The notes beneath the pieces are model-generated. The model was not told the origin of the DNA, searched no databases, and was given only the letters and a program-made list of their open reading frames with translations. A stretch of 64,000 bases of DNA from Psoroptes ovis (lineage: Eukaryota; Arthropoda; Arachnida; Sarcoptiformes; Psoroptidae), in contig PQWQ01000045.1 in NCBI GenBank assembly GCA_002943765.1, positions 26,001 to 90,000 on the forward strand, read 5' to 3'. How positions within the stretch are numbered: the first letter of the stretch is position 1; every line of letters starts with the position of its first letter. Below, in pieces: positions 27,362-38,137 of this stretch. The translations under genes were made by a program, and so were the position numbers.

Positions 27362-28443
27362 ATGTGAATTGATTGCTTTTTGTTGTTATTCTTCATTCAT
27401 TATGTTCATGTGATGTTCACTTAGCATATGATCAGATAAATAAAATCGATTCACTCATCATCATTAAGTCACCAGTCAAAATGCGACAGCGTCAAAAGAT
27501 GACTGAGCAGAGACATTGAGCAATCAACCAAAAATGGGATAGTGGAATCTCAATTTCATCCACAGGACAATCATTTTAATCGTCATTTGTCAAGATGTTC
27601 AAAGTTCATAGTGAGCCATAAGCAGCTATCAATAATCAGCTGTGATTAAGCATGGTTACCTTTTGCAACTTTCGGTAATGTGCATCGGTCATTTGATCAT
27701 CATTTGAATAATTTGTAATCATTATGACCTCACTAACACCAACCAGAATGATGATGCATGGACCCATTTCCCGAATCAGTTCCCAAAAATGGTTTTCTTT
27801 TGAATTCGAATAAAATAATTTTCAAAATTTGATGCTGCCATGGAAACTTAATTTAAACGAGAATTCATCGAAAGAAATGTTTTTGATCAGTGTCGTAGGA
27901 TTCAATTTGGAATGCAATCGTTGTCATCGACAATTTAATTAAAGTTCATTCGAACCAATACAATCAATGTGTTTGTTGTTTGTTAGATGATGGAATGTCA
28001 AAAATGCTTCACAAATTCCATTGCGATTGTTTGTTTGTTGTTCATTATTTGATTTTTCCTCTGAAAATCGTGCAGTAATAAATAAACTGCAAAAAACATC
28101 TCTGCAGTAATAATAATCAAACTAAGCAGCAGTCAGTCTGGCAAATATTAAATTCTTTTTACTTGGGCTTAAAACTTGCAAAATTTATCCAAATTCTAAC
28201 CATCCAAACGGTCTCTCAGGAATAACGTCGTTTCACAATGGGCGGTATATCACCAATACCGATTCTAATAAATTCGAAGTTACAATTTTAATTTAGTCAT
28301 TCACACAAATCAGTCGCTTTTCCAATTTCAATCATTATTTATTGTGGATAGATTCAAATGCAAAAATTTAATAAATAATCCAGATTGTCGAAACAAATCT
28401 ACTGGAAATGGATCGCCATCTATCGGCAGCGAATCAAACAAAA
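27362..28443. other. otp-IDI1 convergent interval
   Basis: About 1.1 kb between the stop codons of otp (+) and the isomerase gene (-). No gene is seen. It contains AATAAA on the plus strand at 27439-27444 and TTTATT at 28338-28343 (AATAAA for the minus strand), consistent with two 3' untranslated ends. No missing otp OAR exon could be found here. Confidence 0.5.
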
Positions 28444-29298
28444 TCATAATCTGTACAATTTGTCTGGTTCGACGAATCGATCCAGATTGTCGAGATTATC
28501 CCACCATTTGAAAAAGAATTGATTGAGCATAATTCTGAACCAGGGTGTCGTTACGAAACCTTTTGCATTTTCTGCATCTAAAAACGGCAACAATTCATTG
28601 CGACAAATGAAGCGATATGATTCAACTTCGTTAGGGTCAGGATCAAGAGTGACATCGCGATGAATAATTAGAGCATAATCAATTTCGTGCTCTCCCCATA
28701 GATCGTCAGAAGCTGCTTTGTACAAGAAACGAGTCATGAATCTGATGTCAGACAGTGGAATTTCGAGGGGACTGATGCCTAACTCCAAATGAAGACGACG
28801 TTGAGCGGCACGTTTGATGCCAATGGCATCTTCTTGTTCCATCTCTAATGGAGTATACAAGGGATGACTGCAGCAAGTGTTGGTGTAAAAACCGGGGAAT
28901 GTGATCTTCTTGAGCGAACGTTGGGTCAGCAGAAATTCATTTTGGGAATTGAAAATGAGAACACTAAATGCTCGATGCAGCAAGCCATTGTTGATGTTGG
29001 TCATCAAATGGCAGACCTTTTTGGACTCACTGCCCAGCACTTTATCATTTTCGTCGACCACTATACACTTTTCGTTCATGAGTTGCACTTGAAATGGGTC
29101 ATATTTGTCTAATTTTATCAATGAATCGGACATCGAAGCTGATGAGAAGAACCGAGTTTTGAGCATGCCACACAGCAATGATGATGGTCTTTAATTTGAT
29201 AGAAGTGAAGTTAATAAAGAAGAAATTCGAATTGACAGAAAACGGTTAAATTCAAAGATTTTAAATTCATTTTTCACTTACCTTTGAAGTGGTTGCAT
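28444..29298 (-). CDS. IDI1: Isopentenyl-diphosphate delta-isomerase
   Basis: Type I IPP isomerase interconverts isopentenyl and dimethylallyl diphosphate in the mevalonate pathway, supplying farnesyl units (in arthropods, also for juvenile-hormone-type sesquiterpenoids). Exons: 29282-29298 (17 nt, ATGCAACCACTTCAAAG) and 28444-29188, giving 253 aa. Visible are the Nudix fold, TFPGFYTNTCCSHPL with the catalytic Cys (about residue 112), the AAQRRLHLELGI helix, and WGEHEIDYAL with the second catalytic acid. The first 25 residues, rich in Arg, Ser and Leu and lacking acids, look like a mitochondrial targeting sequence. The C-terminal LYRL is not a clear peroxisomal signal. The gene lies inside the homeobox cluster, on the opposite strand to otp and Rx. 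Confidence 0.95.
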
Positions 29299-30314
29299 TT
29301 TCGTTGAACAATAATATAAACTCTTTTAAATTGAATGCAATTAAATTCGAATTACTCATACAAAGATAATGATTACTGTTTTGATGACTTGATCGTTAGA
29401 TTGACCTGAGCATTTTAAACATTTGTTTTGGCGAACACTTGACAAAACTGGATTTTGACGTATTCCCGCTCAGCTGTTTTTTCGAAGAAAAATATTTACA
29501 CAGAGAGCATGACAAGTCTTTTGTTACATATCAATTCAGCAGATGGCACATTGGTTTGTTATGGTTGGCAATAATTAAATGTAAACAAATGAGTGTGCCA
29601 TCTATGGAGTGATTTGAAGTGAAAATTAATTTTCATTCATCAAACATAGATGGCTGCATAAGCATCATTCATTGTTTTTGCCCACTCAATCGGAAAATTG
29701 TTGGTGAAATGATTGTTGAATTGATTTTGAATGAATAAGCGCAATTTCAAATTTTAATTGAAATCAAATTAAATTGATAGATTGGATGGACAATGGATTA
29801 AATGGAAAAAACAAGCGAACATGTCAAAGAGATGGAGAAATGAGAGCAAGGTGGAGTCAATGGCAATCGGCAAGCGAGGATTGGCCATGAGTTTATATAG
29901 CTTTATGCTGAAATTAAATGAAAGATTGGCCGAAACTATAATGACTAAACGATAATTGGTTAGAATAGTGGCCAAAACATATGGCCGGATGTTGGACAGT
30001 CAAACTAAACTGCCATCATTTATCGATAAAGGTGATCAGGATAATGGCCGATAATGATCGGAATCGATAAACAAGCAGCCAATTGAGTGATCAACAATCA
30101 AATTGAATTGTTTGTTGTGTAATTGAATAAATGACAACAATCCATTTATTGACTGTGCCATTCTGTTAGTTGGCCAGATTCTGGCTGCTATATAGGTTTG
30201 TTGGTGCCATCGATTGATCATATTCGTATAAAGATGCTGTGCATCCAGCATCATTGATTCATTGTATGTTTGTTGACAATCGCGGTCACAACATTTTTCA
30301 ATGAATCAAATGCA
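29299..30314. other. IDI1-Rx divergent interval
   Basis: One kilobase between the starts of IDI1 (-) and Rx (+). It should contain both promoters. No coding potential is seen. Short minus-strand frames at 29769-29975 and 30036-30254 have no family resemblance. Confidence 0.5.
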
Positions 30315-32620
30315 ATGAATGCAATAATGGCAAACAAATCATCTTCCATTTATTTTGATCATCCATTGCCCAAATTGGTTTTGATGCCTGCACATCACGA
30401 ATCGAGTGAAAACATTCATAATGACAATCATGGTCGATCAGCAATGTTTGCTCAAATCAATTGCAATTCTGATCGAATCAGTAATGATAACCAAGCCAAT
30501 CGTTACAGCATCGAGGAGATATTAGGGCTCAAGCCTGAATCTAGCAAATCGCCAGCAGCCGATCATGAAAACAACAGTCAACCACTCAACTGTTTGTTGT
30601 CCTGTGTCCGTCCGTTCGGTAAGTTTGATGATGATGAGACACTCACCTGAATTAAAAACTCAGCAGGTCATCGGACCAATTAGTGAATGAATGGTGATGC
30701 TTATTGGTTACATTTCTGGTGCTGTCATCACAATTTATTTGAAGCAGCACGGGGTTGCCCCAAAACTTGGTGACAGGCAGCAGTAGTGATGTTGACAAAG
30801 GATGAATGAATGCAATAAGCAATTATGTAATCATTTAATCGAATCATAATTCGAATAATGAATTGATTTGGCTTGCAAATGTCTCTGCAATGACATGCAC
30901 AGATTTTGAAAGTTTTCATTTATCAAATAATTGATGATTAGCTTGTGATTTGCTAAGATAAGCAAAAGCAAACAAAAGCAAAAAAGCCGAAAGGTAGCCG
31001 CTGCTAAGTTTCAGACAATAGACTTTGGTTGGTGAATTGTTGCACAAAGTAACAAACCACAAAGTAATTGTTTGAATTTGTTTATGACAATCGCAGCAAG
31101 TATTTGGCGACAAAAGTGTTTGCACAGACTGTCAATCAATGAATGCATGAAACATTAGAACATTGAAACATTTAGCCAGCCAAATGTGTCATTTGTACAG
31201 GATTATTGTCGATTTTTGTTGCCAAAACACAATTCACATTTGTTTCCATTTGAAAAACAATCAAACCGACGTAACCTGCGGCTATTTAGTTCGAATTAAA
31301 AACAATAATTGCAACTATTATTCATGACTAACATTCAATAGGTGCTTATTACTTGAATGAGAGACAGGCAGACAAACATACTTTGCTAATCAGATTTGTC
31401 AATCAAATTTGACCATTGAATCGGCGCCACTGCAGCATTGATTGTGAATGATTGAATCAGTGAATACTAACTCAATTAGCTTAATCGTTTTGAATGTAAT
31501 TTCATGATAGCCAATAATCATACAAATGATCGCTCTGCCCAATTGAATGTTCAATATGAACTTAACGAATTGCCAGCTGATGAAGATGATGGCGAATCGT
31601 TGTTCAGCAACTCAGATGGTAGCAACGCAGTAACCTTAGTGAATGCAAATATTAATAAGAAGAAACATCGCCGTAATCGCACCACATTCACCACATTTCA
31701 GCTGCATGAATTGGAACGAGCATTCGAAAAATCACATTATCCGGACGTGTACAGTCGAGAAGAATTGGCTATGAAAGTGAATCTGCCCGAAGTACGAGTG
31801 CAGGTAAAGCAAATATTTTCATTTGATTCGAAAATATTTTGATTTAAATTTAAATTTTCAAAAATTTCATTTCCGTTAAGGTTTGGTTCCAAAATAGAAG
31901 GTAAACAGAGAAATGCCATTTTGTTTGTTTATTCGTTTTTCATTCACAGACTAACTGAATGTTTGTGACAGGGCCAAGTGGAGACGCCAAGAGAAACTGG
32001 ACGACCAAAGTTCCTACCAAAGAAATTCAACTAGCAAACAGTACGATGGCAGTCCGACCAATGGCCAAGTGTCGTCGCCTCGATCATCGCCGTCAAATCG
32101 CCTATTGAATTCATCTGCAACAGCAATAAATGAGTCAGTCATTCCCATCATGAAATCGCATTCTTTCAGTCCAAATTTAATGATTCCAAATCAAACAATG
32201 GCCACAAGTTCACCATTCGCAACTAGCTTAGATTCATGGCTTGCTGCTGCATCTTCGATGCATCAAGCCATAGGTTTGGCGAGTAATACATCGATGGCAA
32301 CGACCCCTTTTTCGAGCATTTTCAATTCGTCATCATTTTATTATTGCAACAGGAATGACTATCGATTACATTCGCAGCCATTCGAATTTGGACAGCATTC
32401 GTCAAATGTTGCAAACAAGCAATCAGCAAACGAACATCGTTTGGACGCATCGCCATGTTCGCTTCAAAGAAGAGCGACGGATGATGGCGAAAGAAGCAGC
32501 GATTCGAGTAGTCCGCTGAATCTTTCGATATCAAACGACGAAAACGAAAATGAAGATGAGAAAGGCGAATCAGCATCGAATAGCAGATCAGCTGCAGTGT
32601 CAATGAGCAGTGACGAATGA
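30315..32620 (+). CDS. Rx: Retinal homeobox protein Rx (Rax)
   Basis: Nuclear paired-like homeodomain factor; Rx/Rax acts in anterior brain and, in vertebrates, eye-field development. Exons: 30315-30618, 31511-31803, 31881-31900 (20 nt), 31972-32620, giving 421 aa. An octapeptide/eh1 repressor motif, YSIEEILGL, lies at about residues 64-72. The homeodomain (about 154-213) reads KKHRRNRTTFTTFQLHELERAF, then SHYPDVYSREELAMKVNLPEVRVQVWFQNRRAKWRRQEKL, which is Rx-type with Gln50. The start was set at the first in-frame ATG, and a frame open slightly upstream (to 30270) begins with TTG. Exon 2 begins after a weak acceptor (catgatag), chosen because phase and frame fit exactly. The C-terminal part is Ser/Asn-rich and acidic, with no OAR domain, which is usual in Rx proteins. 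AATAAA follows at 32650-32655. Confidence 0.93.
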
Positions 32621-34571
32621 TGATTGAATTTAGTAGAAATTAAATTAAAAATAAATAAATTTGCTAAATGATTCTAATCAAAGTTGAACGTTTTGAGAAG
32701 CAATTGAATGCAGTGAACACACGCTGAGACAAATGGAATTGAGTGGAGGAAATTGAGTTATTCGGTGCGCACGATGAGCTTGTATTGGTTCTGTGAAATG
32801 ATTTGTTTGCATGTAATTTCAATTGAATTGATCGAGATAACATTTGGCATTAATCATAACTGACAAATGATTCAATTTGAATGAATAAGATTATTCGGCA
32901 CTAATCTGGCCATGTTCTATCTTGACATCGGATTTGAATGCAGTTCTGATGTGAAGTGTTTTTTGTATGATCATTATTGTTTGAGAATGACAAACTACAA
33001 ATCGATGCCAAGTGCCAAACTAATACGATTTAATCATAAAGCACACAAATTGGATAGCAGCAGAGAACAAGTTAATTTAGTTTGCCAATTTGCAGACTGG
33101 CCCATTGATTCATGCACTAAATCTAATAATAACTCTCAATTCTATTCAATTCAATTTGTTAATTACTGTTTATTAAATGCATTTCAATTACCTGTCTGTT
33201 TTGATCGGTGACCGATCGATCGTGATTTTGCCGATTTGCATTCAGTGTTTATTTGAATTGATTCGTTTGTTGTGCTGAGTAAATATTTGAGTCATTCAAA
33301 AGCAATGTAAAGCAGACACTATATGTTTATATGTTTGTTTGTTTGTCTATTGTATTTGCTATTTATCCATTCAAATGTTTTTATTTGATTTGACAAAACA
33401 ATCGCGCGCATACAGTTATTGTTGTTGTTTGAAAAGAATGGCTATCGGAGCGATTAATTGTTTTGAATCAGATGGAAAAGATCGATTGATCGATCTAATA
33501 GATTGAAAAATAGGGTTTGTTTGTCAACCAAAATGAATCAGTTTGCTATGAAAACATTAAGGCAGCAAATGGATTGATAAGTGAATAATTAAATTTGCTA
33601 CATTCGAACATGGGAACAGCTCGGAGGCTGAATGGATTCGGCGCTGCTTGATGCAATTTAAATTTAATTAACAAGCTAATAATAATAATGATGATGATGA
33701 TGATGATAGTAATAATAATAATGGTAATATTAGTAATAGAAATAATAATAATGATAAAATGATTTGCTAAATTTGCCAATCATGAACGAATCAAATTAAA
33801 TAAAGTGAGCGAGCCTGGTCGGTGCAAGTGGTGCATCATTGAATGCTGTACTGCTTTCCTGTAGTGTTACCGCCTTGAGTGTTTGAGATTGGAAATTGAT
33901 TTGATTTGTGAGATTGGCAATAAGCAATAAGCAATAAGGCTGTTGTTGAGTCAATATTTGAGTATTGTCCGATTGTCAGCTAATAAACGTGTGTCTCAAG
34001 CAGATCGATATGTTTCACACCGGATGCTCAACTGAAACAAATAATGAAAATGGAACAATTTTGAATTTCAATTAAACTTGAATTAAGCGAATTCTTCAAC
34101 GATTCACTGCACACACAAGGCGATTTGAGAGTGTTGTGTGTGTGTGCAGTGTGCTGCAGATTAAATGCAAACATCTTAAAAGTAATATCGAATTTGGAAA
34201 CAAAGCTTTGTCATCCGGAATGTAAACATTGGAATGATGGCAAATGGGCAACATTATTCGATTCGCTGCTATGTCAAGCATCAAATGGAAAAGTTGAGTG
34301 ATTCACCAAACAAATTAATCATTTCTAAATTTGATTTCATTTCACAATTTAATTTGTACGACATGCCAACACTTTGTTTTTGTTTGCCCATCCATTCGTT
34401 TGCCATCAATCCAATTGAACGTAGGACGCCTCAAGGATTCTTTCGATTGATTCGAATCCATACAACAAGCAATCCATACAATCACTCAATGTGGCTAATG
34501 GTTATCGTTTATTTATTTATTTTACACAGTCACAATCAGTTTATGCATTTTGTTTTGCTTCATTTCGCTGC
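32621..34571. other. Rx-hbn convergent interval
   Basis: About 1.95 kb between the 3' ends of Rx (+) and homeobrain (-). A 99-codon frame at 32912-33211 has no recognisable domain. The interval contains the AAT/ATG microsatellite at 33676-33764. Nothing else is supported. Confidence 0.5.
33676..33764. repeat. AAT/ATG imperfect microsatellite
   Basis: Some 90 bp of interrupted AAT, ATG and GTA triplets lie between the 3' ends of Rx and homeobrain. On the minus strand it reads as poly-Ile, giving a spurious 77-codon frame. Confidence 0.8.
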
Positions 34572-35942
34572 TTATCGGTGATCTTCATCATGCAGCAATT
34601 GAATTTCTTTAAGATAAGTTTCCCATTGTTGCAGTTGCTGATCACCATTGTTTGAAAACAAATAGGCCGCTGCCGAGCGGAATAGGTGTTGTTGCAAATA
34701 ATTTGACCAGTGTAACGCTGCGCTGTTGTAATTCGAGATGGTCGTCGAGGCCATTGTTGTGGCTGTGTTGGGCATTGGTGGCGGTATCTTTGACCTGTTG
34801 TCGCTTGTTGAAACAATTGAGCTCGATGTTTGGGGTTGTTGTTGATCAAAGTGGTTGATTAGTTGTTGGTCGTCACTGTTGTTTATCAGAAGTGAACTAG
34901 ATGAACTGCAAGATTCGTTGCGAGCTGATTTCTCACGTTTTCTCCATTTGGCTCTATTTAAACAAGTGAAAATGAGGAATGTGCACACATAGCGAAGCCA
35001 ATTGGATTGCAAAAAGCTTACCTTCGGTTCTGGAACCAGACCTGATCGAGATGGAACAAAGAAAAGAAGGAAAAATAATGAATAAGACGATTGCGAATAA
35101 TAATAAATTATTAAATTTCAATCAATCATCATAACGACAAAAGGCAATTGAAAAGTTTAATGAGAGAATTGAATTTGCAGAGCTAAGCCTTATGAGAGAA
35201 GAGGAGTCCCACGGGAGCCAACTAAAAGTGAATTAGCGTTGCTACACAGTAGTAATAATAACAAACGAATGCTTACTAATAAAAGAAGCAACGACAAACA
35301 AACTAATTATTTGCTGAATCGAATTAATTTGCTGTCATTGTCGACGATGATGGCATTGGATCGATAATTGCAATCACAAGCCAATCGGATTACTCTTAAT
35401 GAATCACTTTATTTTTTATTCACACAATCAAATCATTTAAACATACAAATCGACATTCATCATTTCTTACCTGAATTCGGGCTTCGCTTAGATCCAATCT
35501 CATAGCCAGTTCTTCTCGTGTGAACACGTCCGGGTATTGAGTCTAACATTATTGAATCATTGTTCATTTAGCCATTCTCAAGTTTTGTTATTTATTAATT
35601 TACCTTTTCGAAAGCCCGTTCTAGTTGATGCAACTGGTAAGTGGTGAATGTTGTCCGACTGCGGCGAACTTTGCGGCGATGTGTTCGAAGTGATAAACCA
35701 TCGTCAAGATCATCAGCCTTAAGGCGATCATCGGTGGTGTCCACTTCGGATCCAGTGGTTTCGCTGGCGCTGGGCGAAAGTGGACAATCATCGGTGGATA
35801 GATTATCATTAGTTTTGAGAATTTCATCAATCATAAACAAGGAGCATGTGGTCTTTTTAGGGCCATTTTCATTGCTGCTCAGTTGGCGCGAATAAGAATC
35901 CATAAGATTGCTGGAAGATGATTGTGCATTGGGCGACATCAT
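34572..35942 (-). CDS. hbn: Homeobrain homeobox transcription factor
   Basis: Nuclear paired-like homeodomain protein expressed in the anterior brain of other arthropods. Exons: 35604-35942, 35471-35542, 35022-35041 (20 nt), 34572-34953, giving 270 aa. The homeodomain (about residues 92-151) reads KVRRSRTTFTTYQLHQLERAFEK, then TQYPDVFTREELAMRLDLSEARIQ, then VWFQNRRAKWRKREK. RRSRTTF, QLHQLERAFEKTQYPDVF and RLDLSEAR are the homeobrain hallmarks and separate it from aristaless/ARX. An eh1-like motif, FMIDEILK, lies at about 36-43. The first in-frame ATG is 35942; the frame is open to 36014 from a GTG. One intron splits the homeodomain between residues 22 and 23, in addition to the two shared with otp and Rx. 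The C-terminus is Ser/Gln/Asn-rich and no OAR is seen. Confidence 0.92.
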
Positions 35943-37254
35943 TTCAATGAATTGAGTTAATATCCGTTCAAAGAAGGAAACATTTGAATGGAAATTTAGC
36001 AAAATCAATTTCACAAATCAAACAAATTCAAATTAAATCAAATAATTTCGAGTAGTCTGCAAGTGAAGAGCAACATCGACAATGATTCGAATGCCGTTTG
36101 TTAGTTAATTGATCGAATTAATCGACAAAGGTGTCATATTGGCCAGAGGAGTGAGAACGCGCCCACTCTAACTCAATTGTCGATCAATAAAGGTGGAGCA
36201 TATTGGCTTGTTGTCAGTTGGCTGCTTCTTTCACTGAACCAGTAGTGAGACATGCATTGTGAGTGTTTGGTCCGTAATCAAATGGAAATCACTCGATTCA
36301 GTGCAGACCAGGCCTTTGCTTATCAGCCATTTGAATCTTGCACTTAACTTATGTTTGAGAGAATTAGTAATGATTGCAGGTCATTATTATCACAACTATC
36401 TGCTAATGGATCGACAGACACAGCACTGATCTAAGCTGCTTTGGTTTGGCTCTGCATGAGACTAATCCATTGATTAAAACTAATTAATAGGCAATTATTC
36501 AGACTATGCATTTGCGTGGCTGTCAGATTAGCATTGCTTGCTATTCGTAGATTGCATCACGGTTCCATCCATTTGAGCATTGATTTGTGACCAGGTGAAT
36601 GTGAAGCAAACTAATTGAGTGATTTCCATTCACAAAAATGAATTACACGTGCATTTGTTGTTGATTTGTTCAGATTTATTGAATCAGAACCAAATTGCAA
36701 TTAAAAAATTGTGCATTTAGCAAAAAGTGTAGGGGCCACTCGAAATTGAATGATTGTGAGGACTAGAGGCGCCACAGCCATTAGCAGTGATCATCGACTG
36801 TTCCATTATTATGCTAGATTTGAGCCAATGTTTGATTCAATTGTTTGCGGATTATAACTTTCGAGTTGAGTGGATTGTAATGGATCTCAATAACTCGGCT
36901 AGAATACGCTCTCAGCACTGGATTTGCATTTGGCTGTGAGAGCACTGCATTAGCCTTGCTCAGTTGTCCATAAAAATAACAATTGATTCAAATCAATGGG
37001 ATCAGCTTACATGCATGCAATTCAATTTGTTGCTGAGTTGGGTGTGTGGGAAACAATTTTGATTATTATTATGGAAATGAATGGCCAATATGCTGGAATT
37101 GAATACAAATTAACAATTCATTTGATAGCATGTAACCAGATAGTCAAATTACATGTATAATTAACAATTAGTCAACTAAATAACCCATCGGATTATCAGC
37201 ATTTCATTTCAATTCAATTCAATTCAATTACCATTCATTCGCTTCATTCGTCGT
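35943..37254. other. Region upstream of homeobrain
   Basis: About 1.3 kb between the start of hbn (-) and the end of PEX11 (-). No coding potential is seen. It presumably holds the hbn promoter and marks the boundary between the homeobox region and the dense housekeeping block. Confidence 0.5.
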
Positions 37255-37997
37255 TTATCGTTTCAATAAAAATATCATCGACGAAATCAGGCCCAGCACA
37301 CCGACACCGACAGCAGAGAGTTGCATTTTTTGTAATGAATGCAAACACAGCACAATATCACAGACATTCTTGGCCAATTCTAATGACAGCGCTTTGTTCA
37401 TACAAATCAACTCCATGATTGTCATCTCACATTTTTCGTTGATCATTTTCAATTGGTAGATGCCTTTCACAGCGGCCAGCGCAGAAGAATAAAGCAGATA
37501 TGACTGACTGAGCTTAGCGAATCGTTCTTCATTGCAGCGAATGACACCTATTCGGGACAGCCAGATAATGTTGTCGCAAAGCAGATACAGCGCATATGAT
37601 ATACGGGACAGAGACAGGGTCGTGCGAATCAAATTGTCTTGCAAACGCATCGAATGTATTGACTGATTGAATGCTTCGGTAAATTTACCGAATCGCAAAG
37701 CTATCATTGATTGAATCGTTCGATAATCAGATTTAGACAAAGTAAGCGTGAATATGAAATACCTTGTCGAGAAAGGGCCATCATTGATTCGATTTGTTGC
37801 AACCGTAATACTGCTTCGTGGTCATTGCCAATCTTGCTTCGAATAGCCCACATCAAATGTGAGGCATATTGCACTATTCTAAACATAAGAAGATATCATT
37901 TTATTAAATTATAATCAATAAACATCCCATTATTGACTTACTTGAATACTCTTTCGCGATCATCGCTGTAAATGTTGAATTTTAATACTGGATCCAT
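37255..37997 (-). CDS. PEX11: Peroxisomal membrane protein PEX11
   Basis: PEX11 remodels and elongates peroxisome membranes before fission. Exons: 37942-37997, 37763-37878, 37255-37700, giving 205 aa. The protein starts MDPVLKFNIYSDDRERVFKIVQYASHL-like, matching the PEX11 amphipathic N-terminal helix region (D-R-x-K/R...VQYA). It continues with a RFGKFTEAF segment and then RISYALYLLCDNIIWLSRIGVI, the typical central hydrophobic segment. A C-terminal membrane helix (VGVGVLGLISSMIFLL) ends in basic KR. It is somewhat shorter than vertebrate PEX11A/B. The 140-bp gap to PWP2 on the other strand suggests a shared promoter. Confidence 0.85.
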
Positions 37998-38137
37998 TTT
38001 TGCTCGCAAATGTTTTTTCAATTGCCAACTTGACAACATAAGCCACTATTGTGACAATGATAGACTATTCATGTTAAAATAGTGCTACATTCACGTGTTT
38101 TTTAACCAAAACATTTTTTTGAATTTGGTAATTTAAA
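37998..38137. promoter_or_regulatory. Head-to-head PEX11/PWP2 intergenic promoter
   Basis: Only 140 bp separate the start codons of PEX11 (-) and PWP2 (+), so both promoters and 5' leaders must fit here. The sequence is AT-rich with no clear TATA box. A bidirectional promoter is inferred from geometry only. Confidence 0.5.

Noticed and set aside
32912..33211. 99-codon frame between Rx and homeobrain
   Set aside because: No domain, no splice context and no resemblance to known proteins; considered as a missing Rx C-terminal exon but it contains no OAR motif.
34572..35942. Reading the third homeobox gene as aristaless/ARX
   Set aside because: The homeodomain has the homeobrain residues RRSRTTF, QLHQLERAFEKTQYPDVF and RLDLSEAR rather than the aristaless ones, and it is linked to Rx and otp as expected for homeobrain.
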